NCBI RefSeq assembly: GCF_000069185.1
Contig: NC_010397.1
Span: 5,003,173-5,067,172, forward strand
Direction of reading: 5' to 3'
DNA: 64,000 nucleotides
Source: Mycobacteroides abscessus ATCC 19977
GTDB taxonomy: Bacteria; Actinomycetota; Actinomycetes; Mycobacteriales; Mycobacteriaceae
This document shows positions 1 to 8,151 of the stretch, in pieces (the first letter of the stretch is position 1; every line of letters begins with the position of its first letter). The notes beneath the pieces are model-generated. The model searched no databases. It was not told where the DNA came from and was given only the letters and a program-made list of their open reading frames with translations. A program made the translations under genes and the position numbers.

Positions 1-218
1 ACCACGAAACCCGACTCAGTCGTCGACCAGTAACAACCCGAGTAGTGTTTCTGGCCCCGATGCCAGCGGAAGGTCCGCCACGGCTCAGCTTTGTCCCACA
101 TTGACGAGTGCACGTCACTCGCCGCAGATTCAACGATCTCGCCCCCAGAGGCTCGCACGCTCACACGTGCCGAAGACCACTGCGGTTCACCTAGACCCGT
201 ATAGCGATAGGACACCAT
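1..218 (-). CDS. TnsA-like transposase endonuclease subunit, 5' part (runs off left edge)
   Basis: A reading frame opens at ATG 218 and stays open for 72 codons to the left edge. It is preceded by a Shine-Dalgarno-like GAGG eight bases upstream. The translation contains the block WRTFRWHRGQKHYSG followed by YWS, which I recognise as the N-terminal signature of actinobacterial TnsA-like heteromeric transposase endonuclease subunits; the catalytic YESRLEL region would follow just outside the window. In Tn7-type elements TnsA cuts the 5' ends of the transposon while TnsB joins the 3' ends, and tnsA is the first gene inside one transposon end, reading inward. The orientation here fits, with the gene pointing away from a repeat-rich segment at 265-454. 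GTG 227 is an alternative start. The protein is truncated only by the window. Family call is fairly sure from the motif; activity cannot be judged. Confidence 0.72.
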   Translation of the reverse strand, partial: MVSYRYTGLGEPQWSSARVSVRASGGEIVESAASDVHSSMWDKAEPWRTFRWHRGQKHYSGCYWSTTESGFV

Positions 219-264
219 CGAGGTCACCTCGGTCCTGAACCAAACCTCCCCACCAGTTCAGACC

Positions 265-454
265 CAAACCGACACATCAAAGAGCCGAAAACCGACCCCT
301 GACAACAAACTGCGCCTATCCCGTAGATGCACGCAACAAACGCACACCCTCAGCCCAGGCAGCGGCTCGGGCCCGTCCGGGATACATGTCAAAAACGACA
401 AGAAACGACAGCGGAAAACGGAAAATGACACGGAAACGCGGAACCGACACAACA
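265..454. repeat. Degenerate direct repeats, probable Tn7-like transposon end
   Basis: Six copies of a motif close to (G/A)AAAYGACA lie in one orientation at 265-274, 287-296, 391-400, 401-410, 421-430 and 440-449; the last four fall almost exactly on a 10-base register. The segment is A-rich on this strand, unlike the surrounding DNA. Tn7-like ends are known to carry several TnsB-binding repeats and to finish in 5'-TGT...ACA-3'. Here an ACA at 447-449 or 452-454 would be the terminus, leaving 7 to 12 bases before the dnaB stop codon at 461-463. The adjoining tnsA-like gene is in the expected place and direction. The exact boundary and any target duplication cannot be fixed because the other end is outside the window. 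Confidence 0.5.
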
Positions 455-460
455 GCTCTA

Positions 461-1837
461 CTACCGCGCCATATTCGTAAACCGCGACAGGTGCAGCTGG
501 TGCGCCACGGTGATCGTCGCCGTCGGGCCGTTACGGTGCTTGCCCAGAATCAGGTCGGCCTCACCGCCACGCGGGTCATCACGCTCGAAAGCGTCCGGGC
601 GATGCAACAGGATGACCATATCGGCGTCCTGTTCCAGTGAGCCCGATTCACGAAGGTCCGAGACCTGGGGACGCTTGTCGGTGCGCTGCTCGGGACCACG
701 GTTCAGCTGGCTGATCGCGATCACCGGCACCTCGAGCTCCTTGGCCAGCAGCTTCAGGTTTCGGGAGAACTCCGAGACTTCCTGCTGACGCGATTCGTGC
801 TTCTTACCGGAGGTCATCAGCTGCAGGTAGTCGACCACCACCAGCTTGAGTCCGGCCTTCTGGTTGAGCCGGCGCGCTTTGGCCCGGATCTCCATCATGG
901 TCAGGTTCGGGGAGTCGTCGATGTAGAGCGGCGCCTCGCTGATCTCGCTCATTCGCCGCGCCAGGCGCGTCCAGTCGTCATCACTCATCCGGCCCGAACG
1001 CATATCGCCCAGTTTGATTTTCGCTTCGGCCGAGAGCAGTCGCATGACGATCTCGGTCTTGCTCATTTCCAGCGAGAAGATGACGCTGGGCAGCTGGTGC
1101 TTGATCGAGCACGAGCGCATGAAGTCAAGGCCGAGAGTCGATTTGCCCACACCAGGCCGCGCCGCCACGATGATCATCTGCCCGGGGTGCAGCCCATTGG
1201 TGATCTCGTCCAGATCGGTGAATCCCGTCGGCACACCCTTGGAGATGCCGCCGGCCGACGCGATCGCATCGATCTCGTCCATCGTGGGCTGCAGCAGCTC
1301 TTCCAGCGGCACGTAGTCTTCCGACATCCGGCGGTCGGTGACGTCGTAGACCTCGGCCTGCGCCCGGTCTACCACCTCGGCCACATCGGCGCCCTCGGCC
1401 CCCGCATAGCCGTACTGCACCACGCGAGTTCCCGCCTCTACCAGCCGGCGCAGCAGCGCCTTCTCCGCCACGATCCCGGCGTAGTACCCCGCGTTGGCGG
1501 CGGTCGGCACGGTGGAAATCAGGGTGTGCAGATACGGCGCACCGCCCACCCGGCGCAACTGCCCGCGCCGGTCCAACTCGGCAGCCACCGTCACCGCATC
1601 GGCGGGCTCACCCCTGCCATAGAGGTCGAGGATGGCCTCGTACACGCTCTGGTGATTAGGGCGATAGAAGTCATGCGGCCGTAGCTTCTCCAACACGTCG
1701 GCGATGGCGTCCTTGGACAGCATCATCCCGCCCAGCACGGACTGCTCGGCAGCCACATCCTGGGGTGGTTGACGGCCGAAATCCTCCTCGGGAGGGGCAG
1801 CTGGGCCGGACTGACCCAGATCGTCGACTATCGCCAC
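461..1837 (-). CDS. dnaB: Replicative DNA helicase DnaB
   Basis: Hexameric 5'-3' helicase that unwinds DNA at the replication fork and binds primase. The 458-residue product has the N-terminal DnaB domain at about 29-130 and a RecA-like ATPase domain from about 195. Walker A is ARPGVGKST near 226-234 and Walker B is VVVDYLQL near 333-340. M. tuberculosis DnaB carries an intein in this family; this copy has none, so its length is the ordinary bacterial one. The start is GTG at 1837 with AGGAGG upstream (11-base gap). A LexA-box-like palindrome lies about 30 bases upstream. The gene follows the rpsF-ssb-rpsR-rplI operon, as in other mycobacteria, but is separated from it by about 460 bases and a strong terminator, so it is probably transcribed on its own. 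Its 3' end abuts a probable transposon end. Confidence 0.97.
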   Translation of the reverse strand: MAIVDDLGQSGPAAPPEEDFGRQPPQDVAAEQSVLGGMMLSKDAIADVLEKLRPHDFYRPNHQSVYEAILDLYGRGEPADAVTVAAELDRRGQLRRVGGAPYLHTLISTVPTAANAGYYAGIVAEKALLRRLVEAGTRVVQYGYAGAEGADVAEVVDRAQAEVYDVTDRRMSEDYVPLEELLQPTMDEIDAIASAGGISKGVPTGFTDLDEITNGLHPGQMIIVAARPGVGKSTLGLDFMRSCSIKHQLPSVIFSLEMSKTEIVMRLLSAEAKIKLGDMRSGRMSDDDWTRLARRMSEISEAPLYIDDSPNLTMMEIRAKARRLNQKAGLKLVVVDYLQLMTSGKKHESRQQEVSEFSRNLKLLAKELEVPVIAISQLNRGPEQRTDKRPQVSDLRESGSLEQDADMVILLHRPDAFERDDPRGGEADLILGKHRNGPTATITVAHQLHLSRFTNMAR

Positions 1838-2246
1838 GGCGCGCGGGTCCTCCTACTCAGATCAAGTCGAACACGTGTTCGTCGGCATGCTAACGGCGGA
1901 GACCGACAATCCTTACAGTCCCGGCGCGCCGCGGTAGACGTTAGATGTTGCTAGCGGCCCTGCCAAGGGGCCCTGTGGATGAGCCTGGGCATGGGGTGTG
2001 GACTACTGTCCAACACGGTGTTAGGGGGCTGGGGAAAACTTGGGGATAGCTACCTTCATTCCTGCACTTTTCCCAGCTGAAGGCCGGTGAATCGATTGAC
2101 AGGACTGTGGATGGGAATCGTTCCGGCGTGTCGCTGCAGGTTGCGTCTTCGGGCGTGTTCTGTTACCCCGACCAACCCTCTAGGTTAACTAGAGGTGGCT
2201 TCGCTGGACTGGCACACGCGTACAATACGTTCGCCAGTAGATACGG
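1838..2246. other. Intergenic region between dnaB and rplI
   Basis: About 410 bases without a credible gene. It holds the dnaB leader with the LexA-like palindrome, two weak DnaA-box-like matches (TGTGGATGA near 1974 and TGTGGATGG near 2106), and a perfect 7-base stem with 5-base loop at 2177-2195 (CCTCTAG / CTAGAGG) of unknown role. No tRNA-like fold was noticed. Short open frames here have no plausible ribosome binding sites or recognisable products. Confidence 0.5.
1867..1882. promoter_or_regulatory. LexA (SOS) box-like palindrome upstream of dnaB
   Basis: The sequence TCGAACACGTGTTCGT contains a perfect 14-base palindrome at 1868-1881. It matches the mycobacterial SOS-box form TCGAAC-N4-GTTCGA at every fixed position but the last. 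It ends 30 bases before the dnaB GTG on the minus strand, where a repressor would cover the promoter or the transcription start. That LexA binds here is inferred from the match alone. Confidence 0.55.
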
Positions 2247-2278
2247 CAACGGCGCCGCGGAAATCCGCGACGCCGTTG
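2247..2278 (-). terminator. Hairpin terminator of the rpsF-ssb-rpsR-rplI operon
   Basis: A 15-base stem with a single mismatch and a 2-base AA loop (arms 2247-2261 and 2264-2278) begins 22 bases beyond the rplI stop codon on the minus strand. It is GC-rich and lacks a clear U tract, which is common for mycobacterial intrinsic terminators. Position and strength make it the likely end of the ribosomal protein operon and an insulator from dnaB. Confidence 0.75.
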
Positions 2279-2300
2279 ACCCGGCACTATTTAGGATCGA

Positions 2301-2756
2301 TCAGCCTTCGGCGACTACATCCACAGTGACCTTGGTTGCCACACCGGCGTGCAGGTGCACGTCCAGCACGTACGAACCGATCTGCTTGATGTGAGCCTTG
2401 GGCAGGGTCACGGTCCGCTTGTCCAGGTTCGGGCCACCGGCCGCCTTGATGGCGCCCACCACGTCGGCGGCAGTCACCGAACCGAACAGCTTGCCCTCGC
2501 CGGCGGTCTTCACCGTCAGCTTGACGGCGCCCAGCCCCTCGATCGCCTGCTTGATCTCGTTGGCGTGCTCGACACCACGGATCTCCTTGGCCTCGCGGGC
2601 ACGACGGATGTCGTTGGCCTGGCGCTCGGCACCACGGGTGGCGACAATCGCCAACCCGCGCGGCAGCAGGTAGTTACGCCCGTAACCGTCCTTGACCTCA
2701 ACGGCGTCACCGGCAGTGCCGAGGTGCTCGACCTCGGTCGTCAGAATCAGCTTCAT
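2301..2756 (-). CDS. rplI: 50S ribosomal protein L9
   Basis: Structural protein that binds the base of the L1 stalk of 23S rRNA. The 151-residue product has the N-terminal L9 domain [13 protein letters not shown] followed by [11 protein letters not shown], the long connecting helix, and the C-terminal RNA-binding domain with GKLFGSVT. Length is typical. Last gene of the rpsF-ssb-rpsR-rplI operon, 17 bases after rpsR. The start is ATG 2756 with a GGAGGG-type binding site upstream. Confidence 0.97.
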   Translation of the reverse strand: MKLILTTEVEHLGTAGDAVEVKDGYGRNYLLPRGLAIVATRGAERQANDIRRAREAKEIRGVEHANEIKQAIEGLGAVKLTVKTAGEGKLFGSVTAADVVGAIKAAGGPNLDKRTVTLPKAHIKQIGSYVLDVHLHAGVATKVTVDVVAEG

Positions 2757-2773
2757 TAGATGTCCCTCCGGTC

Positions 2774-3028
2774 CTACCGCGTCGCCGAGCTGAACGGCAG
2801 CAGGGCCACCTCGCGGGCGTTCTTCACCGCGATCGCGATGTCGCGCTGGTGCTGAACGCAGTTTCCGGTGACCCGGCGGGCACGAATCTTGCCGCGCTCA
2901 CTGATGTACGTGCGCAGCAGGTTGGTGTCCTTGTAGTCGATGTTCAGCGCCTTCTTGGTGCAGAACGCGCACTTACGTGTCTTGACCGGTTTTTCCGGGG
3001 CAGGACGGCGCTTAGTCGTCTTGGCCAT
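2774..3028 (-). CDS. rpsR: 30S ribosomal protein S18
   Basis: Small-subunit platform protein that pairs with S6. The 84-residue product has the conserved core [17 protein letters not shown] and RRVTGNC near the middle. The N-terminal CAFCTKK together with the later Cys keeps a cysteine pattern of the zinc-ribbon-containing (C+) S18 type, which is the rpsR1 copy in mycobacteria. It sits between ssb and rplI in the conserved operon. Start ATG 3028 with a strong AAGAGA-type binding site upstream. Confidence 0.96.
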   Translation of the reverse strand: MAKTTKRRPAPEKPVKTRKCAFCTKKALNIDYKDTNLLRTYISERGKIRARRVTGNCVQHQRDIAIAVKNAREVALLPFSSATR

Positions 3029-3072
3029 GGTGAATCTCTTTCTTTCTAGCTAGATAAGTTGTATCGCCCAGA

Positions 3073-3570
3073 TCAGAAGGGCGGTTCGTCGTCGGCCGCG
3101 GTAGAGCCGGAGGCCGGGGCACTGCCCCACGGATCGTCGGCGGGCTCGCTGGAGCGGGAACCCCCGCCGCCACCACCGCCGAAACCTCCGCCGCCACCGC
3201 CACCACGCGAGGCCTTGTTGACCTTGGCGGTCGCGTACCGCAGCGACGGGCCGATTTCGTCGACCTCGACCTCGACCACGGTGCGCTTCTCGCCCTCGCG
3301 GGTCTCGAAGGAGCGCTGCTTGAGTCGGCCGGTCACGATGACACGGGAACCACGAGTAAGGCTTTCGGCCACGTTCTCCGCGGCTTCGCGCCAGATATTG
3401 CACCGCAGGAACAGCGCCTCGCCGTCTTTCCACTCCGAGCTCTGTCGGTCGAAGATGCGGGGGGTCGACGCCACGGTGAAGTTGGCGACGGCTGCCCCGG
3501 ACGGTGTGAATCGCAGTTCCGGATCGGCGGTCAAGTTTCCGACGACCGTGATGGTGGTGTCACCTGCCAC
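3073..3570 (-). CDS. ssb: Single-stranded DNA-binding protein
   Basis: Binds ssDNA during replication, repair and recombination and recruits partner proteins. The 165-residue product has an OB-fold in about residues 1-115 beginning [18 protein letters not shown], a glycine-rich linker at roughly 120-140, and the acidic tip DDEPPF that docks partner enzymes. Start is GTG 3570 with GAGGA upstream. Third from the end of the rpsF operon, where SSB and two ribosomal proteins are co-expressed in most bacteria. Confidence 0.97.
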   Translation of the reverse strand: MAGDTTITVVGNLTADPELRFTPSGAAVANFTVASTPRIFDRQSSEWKDGEALFLRCNIWREAAENVAESLTRGSRVIVTGRLKQRSFETREGEKRTVVEVEVDEIGPSLRYATAKVNKASRGGGGGGGFGGGGGGGSRSSEPADDPWGSAPASGSTAADDEPPF

Positions 3571-3654
3571 GGTTCCTCCTCGTAGATGTCAGCGGCTTAG
3601 TTAACCGGCAGCCTACGGAAGACCAGTGACTCCCGTAGGACCTCCCAGAGATCG

Positions 3655-3945
3655 TCAGCGGGCTCCGGTGCGCAGGACCTTGGTCCGCAACACGGACTCG
3701 TTCAGGCCAAGCTGGCGATCCAGCTCGGACACGGTGGCCGGAGCAGCGACCACGTCGATCACCGCGTAGATGCCCTCGGTGTGCTTGGCGATCTCGTAAG
3801 CAAGACGACGCTTGCCCCAGACTTCCACCTTCGAGACGGTTCCACCGTCACCACGGACAACGTTCAGGAACGTATCCAGGGACGGAGCTACGGTGCGCTC
3901 ATCAAGGGTGGGGTCCAGAATGACCATGATTTCGTACTGACGCAT
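3655..3945 (-). CDS. rpsF: 30S ribosomal protein S6
   Basis: Small-subunit protein that forms a heterodimer with S18. The 96-residue product begins [16 protein letters not shown] and has [11 protein letters not shown] and EGIYAVIDV, all standard S6 features. First gene of the rpsF-ssb-rpsR-rplI operon. A strong AGGAGGTGA lies upstream with a somewhat long spacing, and a stable hairpin lies further up in the leader. No extension at the C-terminus. Confidence 0.97.
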   Translation of the reverse strand: MRQYEIMVILDPTLDERTVAPSLDTFLNVVRGDGGTVSKVEVWGKRRLAYEIAKHTEGIYAVIDVVAAPATVSELDRQLGLNESVLRTKVLRTGAR

Positions 3946-3977
3946 GAGAAACTCATCACCTCCTATGGTCTTGTGCG

Positions 3978-3996
3978 GCCACGGTGCATCCGTGGC
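3978..3996 (-). promoter_or_regulatory. Leader hairpin upstream of rpsF
   Basis: A perfect 7-base stem (GCCACGG / CCGTGGC) with a 5-base loop lies 33 to 51 bases before the rpsF start codon, just upstream of its ribosome binding site. Many bacteria have an S6:S18-binding RNA hairpin at this place for feedback control. I see the hairpin; its identity with that motif is a guess because the consensus bulge was not confirmed. Confidence 0.35.
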
Positions 3997-4114
3997 AGGA
4001 GAGTCGCCTGCGTCGGCAACCGGCCCAGGCTACCGCAATACCCGCTGACCGGCGAAATCGTCGCCGGACGGCCGGGGCCCGCATCGAGCGCGAGACTGGC
4101 GCGGTTTACGGCCC

Positions 4115-5746
4115 CTATTTCCGCGTGAGGCTCGCACTCGATCCCACGGAATGCGCCCGGGCGATGTGTGGCGCCGGTTTACGCGGACGCAGCCAAGCGG
4201 GCAGCCATCCGGGCGGGGCGTCGGCGACCCCGTCACACGGCCCACCCGCGGGATCGTCATCACCGGCGCGCACCAAGTCCTCGCCGGGGTGATAGATCTG
4301 GCGCAACACCAGCGCACACAGTCCGATCACCGCGAGATCGCGTACCAGCACCGTCCCGGTGAACCACTGCTCCGGCAGGCCCTTGTTCTCGATGCCCAGC
4401 AAGTAATACATCCGCGGCACCCACACCAGCGCATCGACCGTCATCCACGCCAGCAGGATTCGGCGATGCGGCAGGGCGACTACCGCCAACGGCACCAGCC
4501 ACAGGGAGAACTGTGGGCTCCAGACCTTGTTGGTGAGCAAGAAGACAGCGACCACCAGGAAGGCCAGCTGCGCCACCCGCGGGCGCCGGGGCGCCGTCAG
4601 CGCCACGTATCCGATGCCCAGGCAACACAACCCGAACAGCACCGCCGACACCGCATTGAGAATGACCGGCGGCTCCCAGAAGCCCAACGGGCCGTCAAAG
4701 CCCTGCCAGCCCGTGAACGACTTGAAGACGTTGTACAGCGAGTCCATATCGTCGCCGCGACGGGTGTTGAGCCGGAAGAACTCTCCCCAACCACGCGGGA
4801 ACAGCGTCGCCACCGGCATGTTCACCAGCACCCAGCTCGCGGCCGCGCCCGCGGCGGTCTTGGAGAACTCGTGCACCTTGCCGCTACGCAGGCTGACCAA
4901 TAGCAGCGGCAGCAACAGCAGCACCGGATAGAGCTTGGCGGCCACGCCCAGCCCGATCAGTACGCCCGCAAGCCACGGCTTCTTGCGCGCCCACGCCCAC
5001 AGCGCGGTCATACTGAAAGCCGTTGCGAGAGCGTCGAAATTGGTGAAAATCTGAAAAATCACTATGGGTGACGCGGCGATCATCACCACGTCCCACGGAC
5101 GGGTGTGCGGGCTCAATCCCGCACTGGCCCAAATGGTTACCAACCAGGCCAATGCCAAACCGAAGGCCACGATGTTGAAGAACATCACCACTTCGGCCAC
5201 GATCGGCAGCCCGAGCACGTCGCTGGCCTGTGTGTAGGTCTTGGCCAGCGCCATCGCCGTGTACTGATACACCCCGGTCACCACCGGGTACTCCATGTAC
5301 CGGACCGCCGGTGTGCCGTCGTACTGGATCTTCTGGTGCCCACCCGAATCGGTTTCCAGCCAGCTCGACTTGTACGGGAAACGCCCCTGATTCAGCAGCT
5401 CCGCGCCGTACAGCGGCACGGTGTCGGAGTAACACAGTTGGTAATAGGCCCGGTTGTTGTCCCAGTTGGCCACGCGTTGAGCACCGTTGCCGGTGCCGCT
5501 CTGCTGCAAGCAGGGCGCCTTGCTGGTCCACCCCAGAATGAGGAACCCCAGCGCAATGACGAACACCACCCGCAGCGGAGTCCAGAACGGCTGCCGGCCC
5601 ACCAGTGCATGCCTGCCCAGTGGCCCACCAACCACCTCCGACAGCTCCGCACCCAACGCGTCAGTGCGACTTGGGAAATCGCGGTCATCGGCACTACGCA
5701 GATCGTCCGCGAGCGGCTCGGGTGACACTGTGGATTCGGTCGGCAC
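4115..5746 (-). CDS. GT87-type integral membrane glycosyltransferase (DUF2029)
   Basis: Polytopic membrane protein of 543 residues with about ten hydrophobic segments, the first near residues 58-78 (FVIALGFLILGW), and a long extracytoplasmic loop after it. The pattern LLNQGRFPYKSSWLE, RYMEYPVVTGVYQY and a downstream LGVAAKLYPVLLLLPLLL matches polyprenyl-phosphate-mannose-dependent GT87 mannosyltransferases (PimE/DUF2029 type). It is the positional equivalent of M. tuberculosis Rv0051. The GTG start at 5746 is four bases after the ponA1 stop, so it is co-transcribed with the cell-wall synthase gene; a cell-envelope glycan substrate is inferred, but donor and acceptor are unknown. Confidence 0.75.
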   Translation of the reverse strand: MPTESTVSPEPLADDLRSADDRDFPSRTDALGAELSEVVGGPLGRHALVGRQPFWTPLRVVFVIALGFLILGWTSKAPCLQQSGTGNGAQRVANWDNNRAYYQLCYSDTVPLYGAELLNQGRFPYKSSWLETDSGGHQKIQYDGTPAVRYMEYPVVTGVYQYTAMALAKTYTQASDVLGLPIVAEVVMFFNIVAFGLALAWLVTIWASAGLSPHTRPWDVVMIAASPIVIFQIFTNFDALATAFSMTALWAWARKKPWLAGVLIGLGVAAKLYPVLLLLPLLLVSLRSGKVHEFSKTAAGAAASWVLVNMPVATLFPRGWGEFFRLNTRRGDDMDSLYNVFKSFTGWQGFDGPLGFWEPPVILNAVSAVLFGLCCLGIGYVALTAPRRPRVAQLAFLVVAVFLLTNKVWSPQFSLWLVPLAVVALPHRRILLAWMTVDALVWVPRMYYLLGIENKGLPEQWFTGTVLVRDLAVIGLCALVLRQIYHPGEDLVRAGDDDPAGGPCDGVADAPPGWLPAWLRPRKPAPHIARAHSVGSSASLTRK

Positions 5747-5750
5747 CTGC

Positions 5751-8132
5751 CTACGGCCCCGGCGGTGGTACGTCGCCCGCCGGGGGCGCCGCCGGACCGA
5801 CCGGAACCGTCGTCGGCGGCCCCACCGGAATGGTGATACCGGGCGCGATCTCGATGGTGGGCTGGATGACCGTCACTTCTCCGCCACCCGTCGGCGCGGG
5901 CGCCGGCGGACCGTTCGGAACCGGCGGCGGCGGCACGTACGTGGGCACACCGGCGTAACCGCCGATCGGGCCGGGCTTCGGGAAGGTCTCCTTGGCGGTG
6001 CCGTCGAGAGCGCCGTCCATGGTCTTCTTCCAGATGTCCGACGGCAGACCCGATCCGTATATCGGCCCGCCCCAACTGGTCTTGATGGGCTTGCCGTCGT
6101 CGGTGCCCACCCACACCGCCGTGGAGAGCGACGGGGTGAAACCGACCATCCAGGCGTCCTTGTTGTCCTTGGTGTCGCCCAGCTGTGCCGTACCGGTCTT
6201 GGATGCCGATTCCCGACCGCCGGCCAGCGCGTGTCCACGTGAGTAAGCCGCGATGGGCTTCATCGCCGAGATCGCGTTGTTGGCAACGTCATCGGAGATG
6301 CGCTTCTCACCGGTGTTATCGGAAGAGCCCGCGTCGAACAGCACCTGGCCGTCGGCGTTCACCACCTTCTGGATGAAATGCGGCTTGCGATAGGTACCGG
6401 AGGCCGCCAGCGTCGCGTACGCCGATGCCATGTCCAGCACCCGAGTCTGATACTGGCCCAGCACCACACCGTTGTTGGGCGGACCGCCCTGTCCGTCCTC
6501 GGACAGGGTGTGCGAGACACCGGGGAAGTTCTCGGCGATGCCGGCGTTGTGCGCGGCCGCGGCCACGTCTTCGGGCCCGTTCTTCAGCTTCAGCATGAGG
6601 CGGTAAAAGCTGGTGTTCAGCGAGCGCTTGAGCGCCTCAGCCACCGAGCACGTTCCGCACGAGGCGTCTTCACTGTTCTTGATGGTGATGCCCTGATAGG
6701 TCAACTCGGAGCTGTCCAGCTGATAGCCCAGGCCGATCCCCTGCTGCAGCGCCGCCACCAGAGCGAACACCTTGAAGGAGGAGCCCGTCTGCAGACCCTG
6801 CTGCGCATAGTCCAGACCCTGCGCGTTGGAGCCGCCGTAGTACGCCTTGACCGCGCCCGTGCGCGGGTCGATGGAAACCACCGCCGTCCGCAAATCCGGA
6901 TTCTCGCTCTGCAAGGTGGTGTTGACCGCGTTCTCGGCAGCCTGTTGCGCCTTGGTGTCGATGGTCGTGGTGATCTGCAGGCCCTCGGTGTTCAAGGTCT
7001 GCTCGTCGATGTTGAACAGGTCGGTGAGCTCGGCCATCACCTGGCGCTTGATCAGACCGTTGGGACCGGTGGTCGCGTTCTGTGCCGCGGCCTGCTCAGG
7101 CGGCACCGTGGCCGGATACACCTGCCCGGCGCGATCCTGAGCGGACAGCGCACCGATGGTGACCATGCCGTCGAGCACCCAGTTCCAGCGATTCGTGGAC
7201 TCGGGCAGGTCCACCGCGGGATCCAGACGGGACGGCCGTTGGATCAACGCAGCCAGCAGCGCACCCTCGGACACCGTCAGCTGCTCGACCGGCTTGTCGA
7301 AGTAGGCCTTCGACGCCGCGGAGATGCCGTAGGCGCCGCGACCGAAGTAGATGATGTTGAGGTAGGCCTCCATCACCTGGTCCTTGGACCAAGACTGCGA
7401 CATCTTGGTGGAGATCACGATCTCCTTGGCCTTACGGGTCAGGCCGCCCAGGCCGGCGCGCTGCGAACCGACCATCGCGTTCTTCACATACTGCTGGGTG
7501 ATGGTCGACCCGCCCTGGGTATCGCCGCCGAACATGTTGTTCTTGACGGCGCGCAACAGACCCGAGAACGAGAAGCCCGGGTTGCCGTAGAAGTCGCGGT
7601 CCTCGGCGGCCATCACGGCCGCCCGCACGTGCTGCGGCACCTGGTCGATCTTGATATCGACCCGGTTCCCTTCCGGTGGCACAACTTTCGCGAGTTCTGT
7701 GGTGCCGTCGCTGGCCAGGATGGTGGACACCTGGCTGGTACGGATGTCCCCGGGCTTGGGGATGTCCACCACCGAGTACGCCAGGGCGAATGTCGCCAAC
7801 GGAATCACGATGGCCAGCAGCACCAGGGCGATCATCACATTGCGGAAGATTTTCCAGCCGTTGCTCTTTCGCTTACGGCGACGCTGCGGGGGCCGCGACG
7901 AACCGCCCGGCCTGCCGGGTGTGCCCGGAGGTGGTGGTGGCTCATGTCCCCTGCCACCGTCTTCGTCGCGTTCCAGCGCGGCACGCGCGGCGGCCACGGC
8001 GTCATCGTCGCGCCGGTACAGCGGCAAATCCTCGATGGGGTCCAGGATCGATGTCGGACGATCGTCCGTGCTGGGGGTGCGCGGTGAATCCGGGCCGCTG
8101 TTGGGAGCTACCGAATTCTCCTCGCCAACCAT
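5751..8132 (-). CDS. ponA1: Bifunctional class A penicillin-binding protein PonA1
   Basis: Polymerises lipid II and cross-links peptidoglycan at the cell poles. The ATG at 8132 gives 793 residues; a longer frame would run into the preceding gene. Domains: acidic and proline-rich cytoplasmic tail with RRRKRK (about 1-93), one membrane helix (95-120), GT51 glycosyltransferase with the catalytic AAEDRDF near 175-181 and a GGSTITQQYVKN block, then transpeptidase with TGSSFK, SLN and KTGT motifs. A proline-rich C-terminal tail of about 60 residues follows, as in mycobacterial PonA1. The GT87 gene follows four bases later, and the DUF5318 gene precedes it. Confidence 0.95.
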   Translation of the reverse strand: MVGEENSVAPNSGPDSPRTPSTDDRPTSILDPIEDLPLYRRDDDAVAAARAALERDEDGGRGHEPPPPPGTPGRPGGSSRPPQRRRKRKSNGWKIFRNVMIALVLLAIVIPLATFALAYSVVDIPKPGDIRTSQVSTILASDGTTELAKVVPPEGNRVDIKIDQVPQHVRAAVMAAEDRDFYGNPGFSFSGLLRAVKNNMFGGDTQGGSTITQQYVKNAMVGSQRAGLGGLTRKAKEIVISTKMSQSWSKDQVMEAYLNIIYFGRGAYGISAASKAYFDKPVEQLTVSEGALLAALIQRPSRLDPAVDLPESTNRWNWVLDGMVTIGALSAQDRAGQVYPATVPPEQAAAQNATTGPNGLIKRQVMAELTDLFNIDEQTLNTEGLQITTTIDTKAQQAAENAVNTTLQSENPDLRTAVVSIDPRTGAVKAYYGGSNAQGLDYAQQGLQTGSSFKVFALVAALQQGIGLGYQLDSSELTYQGITIKNSEDASCGTCSVAEALKRSLNTSFYRLMLKLKNGPEDVAAAAHNAGIAENFPGVSHTLSEDGQGGPPNNGVVLGQYQTRVLDMASAYATLAASGTYRKPHFIQKVVNADGQVLFDAGSSDNTGEKRISDDVANNAISAMKPIAAYSRGHALAGGRESASKTGTAQLGDTKDNKDAWMVGFTPSLSTAVWVGTDDGKPIKTSWGGPIYGSGLPSDIWKKTMDGALDGTAKETFPKPGPIGGYAGVPTYVPPPPVPNGPPAPAPTGGGEVTVIQPTIEIAPGITIPVGPPTTVPVGPAAPPAGDVPPPGP

Positions 8133-8151
8133 GCCGCCCTCACCTGTCTGC

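Noticed and set aside
258..452. 64-codon minus-strand frame upstream of the tnsA-like gene
   Set aside because: Cys/Arg-rich sequence of no family, lying across the repeat array; better explained as the transposon end.
797..1684. Long plus-strand frame opposite dnaB
   Set aside because: Shadow of dnaB; histidine- and arginine-rich, no ribosome binding site, no domain.
1974..2114. DnaA-box-like TGTGGATGA and TGTGGATGG near dnaB
   Set aside because: One or two mismatches from consensus and no cluster; expected by chance in this much sequence.
6378..8087. 569-codon plus-strand frame opposite ponA1
   Set aside because: Antisense shadow of the ponA1 codons with no start signal or known domain.
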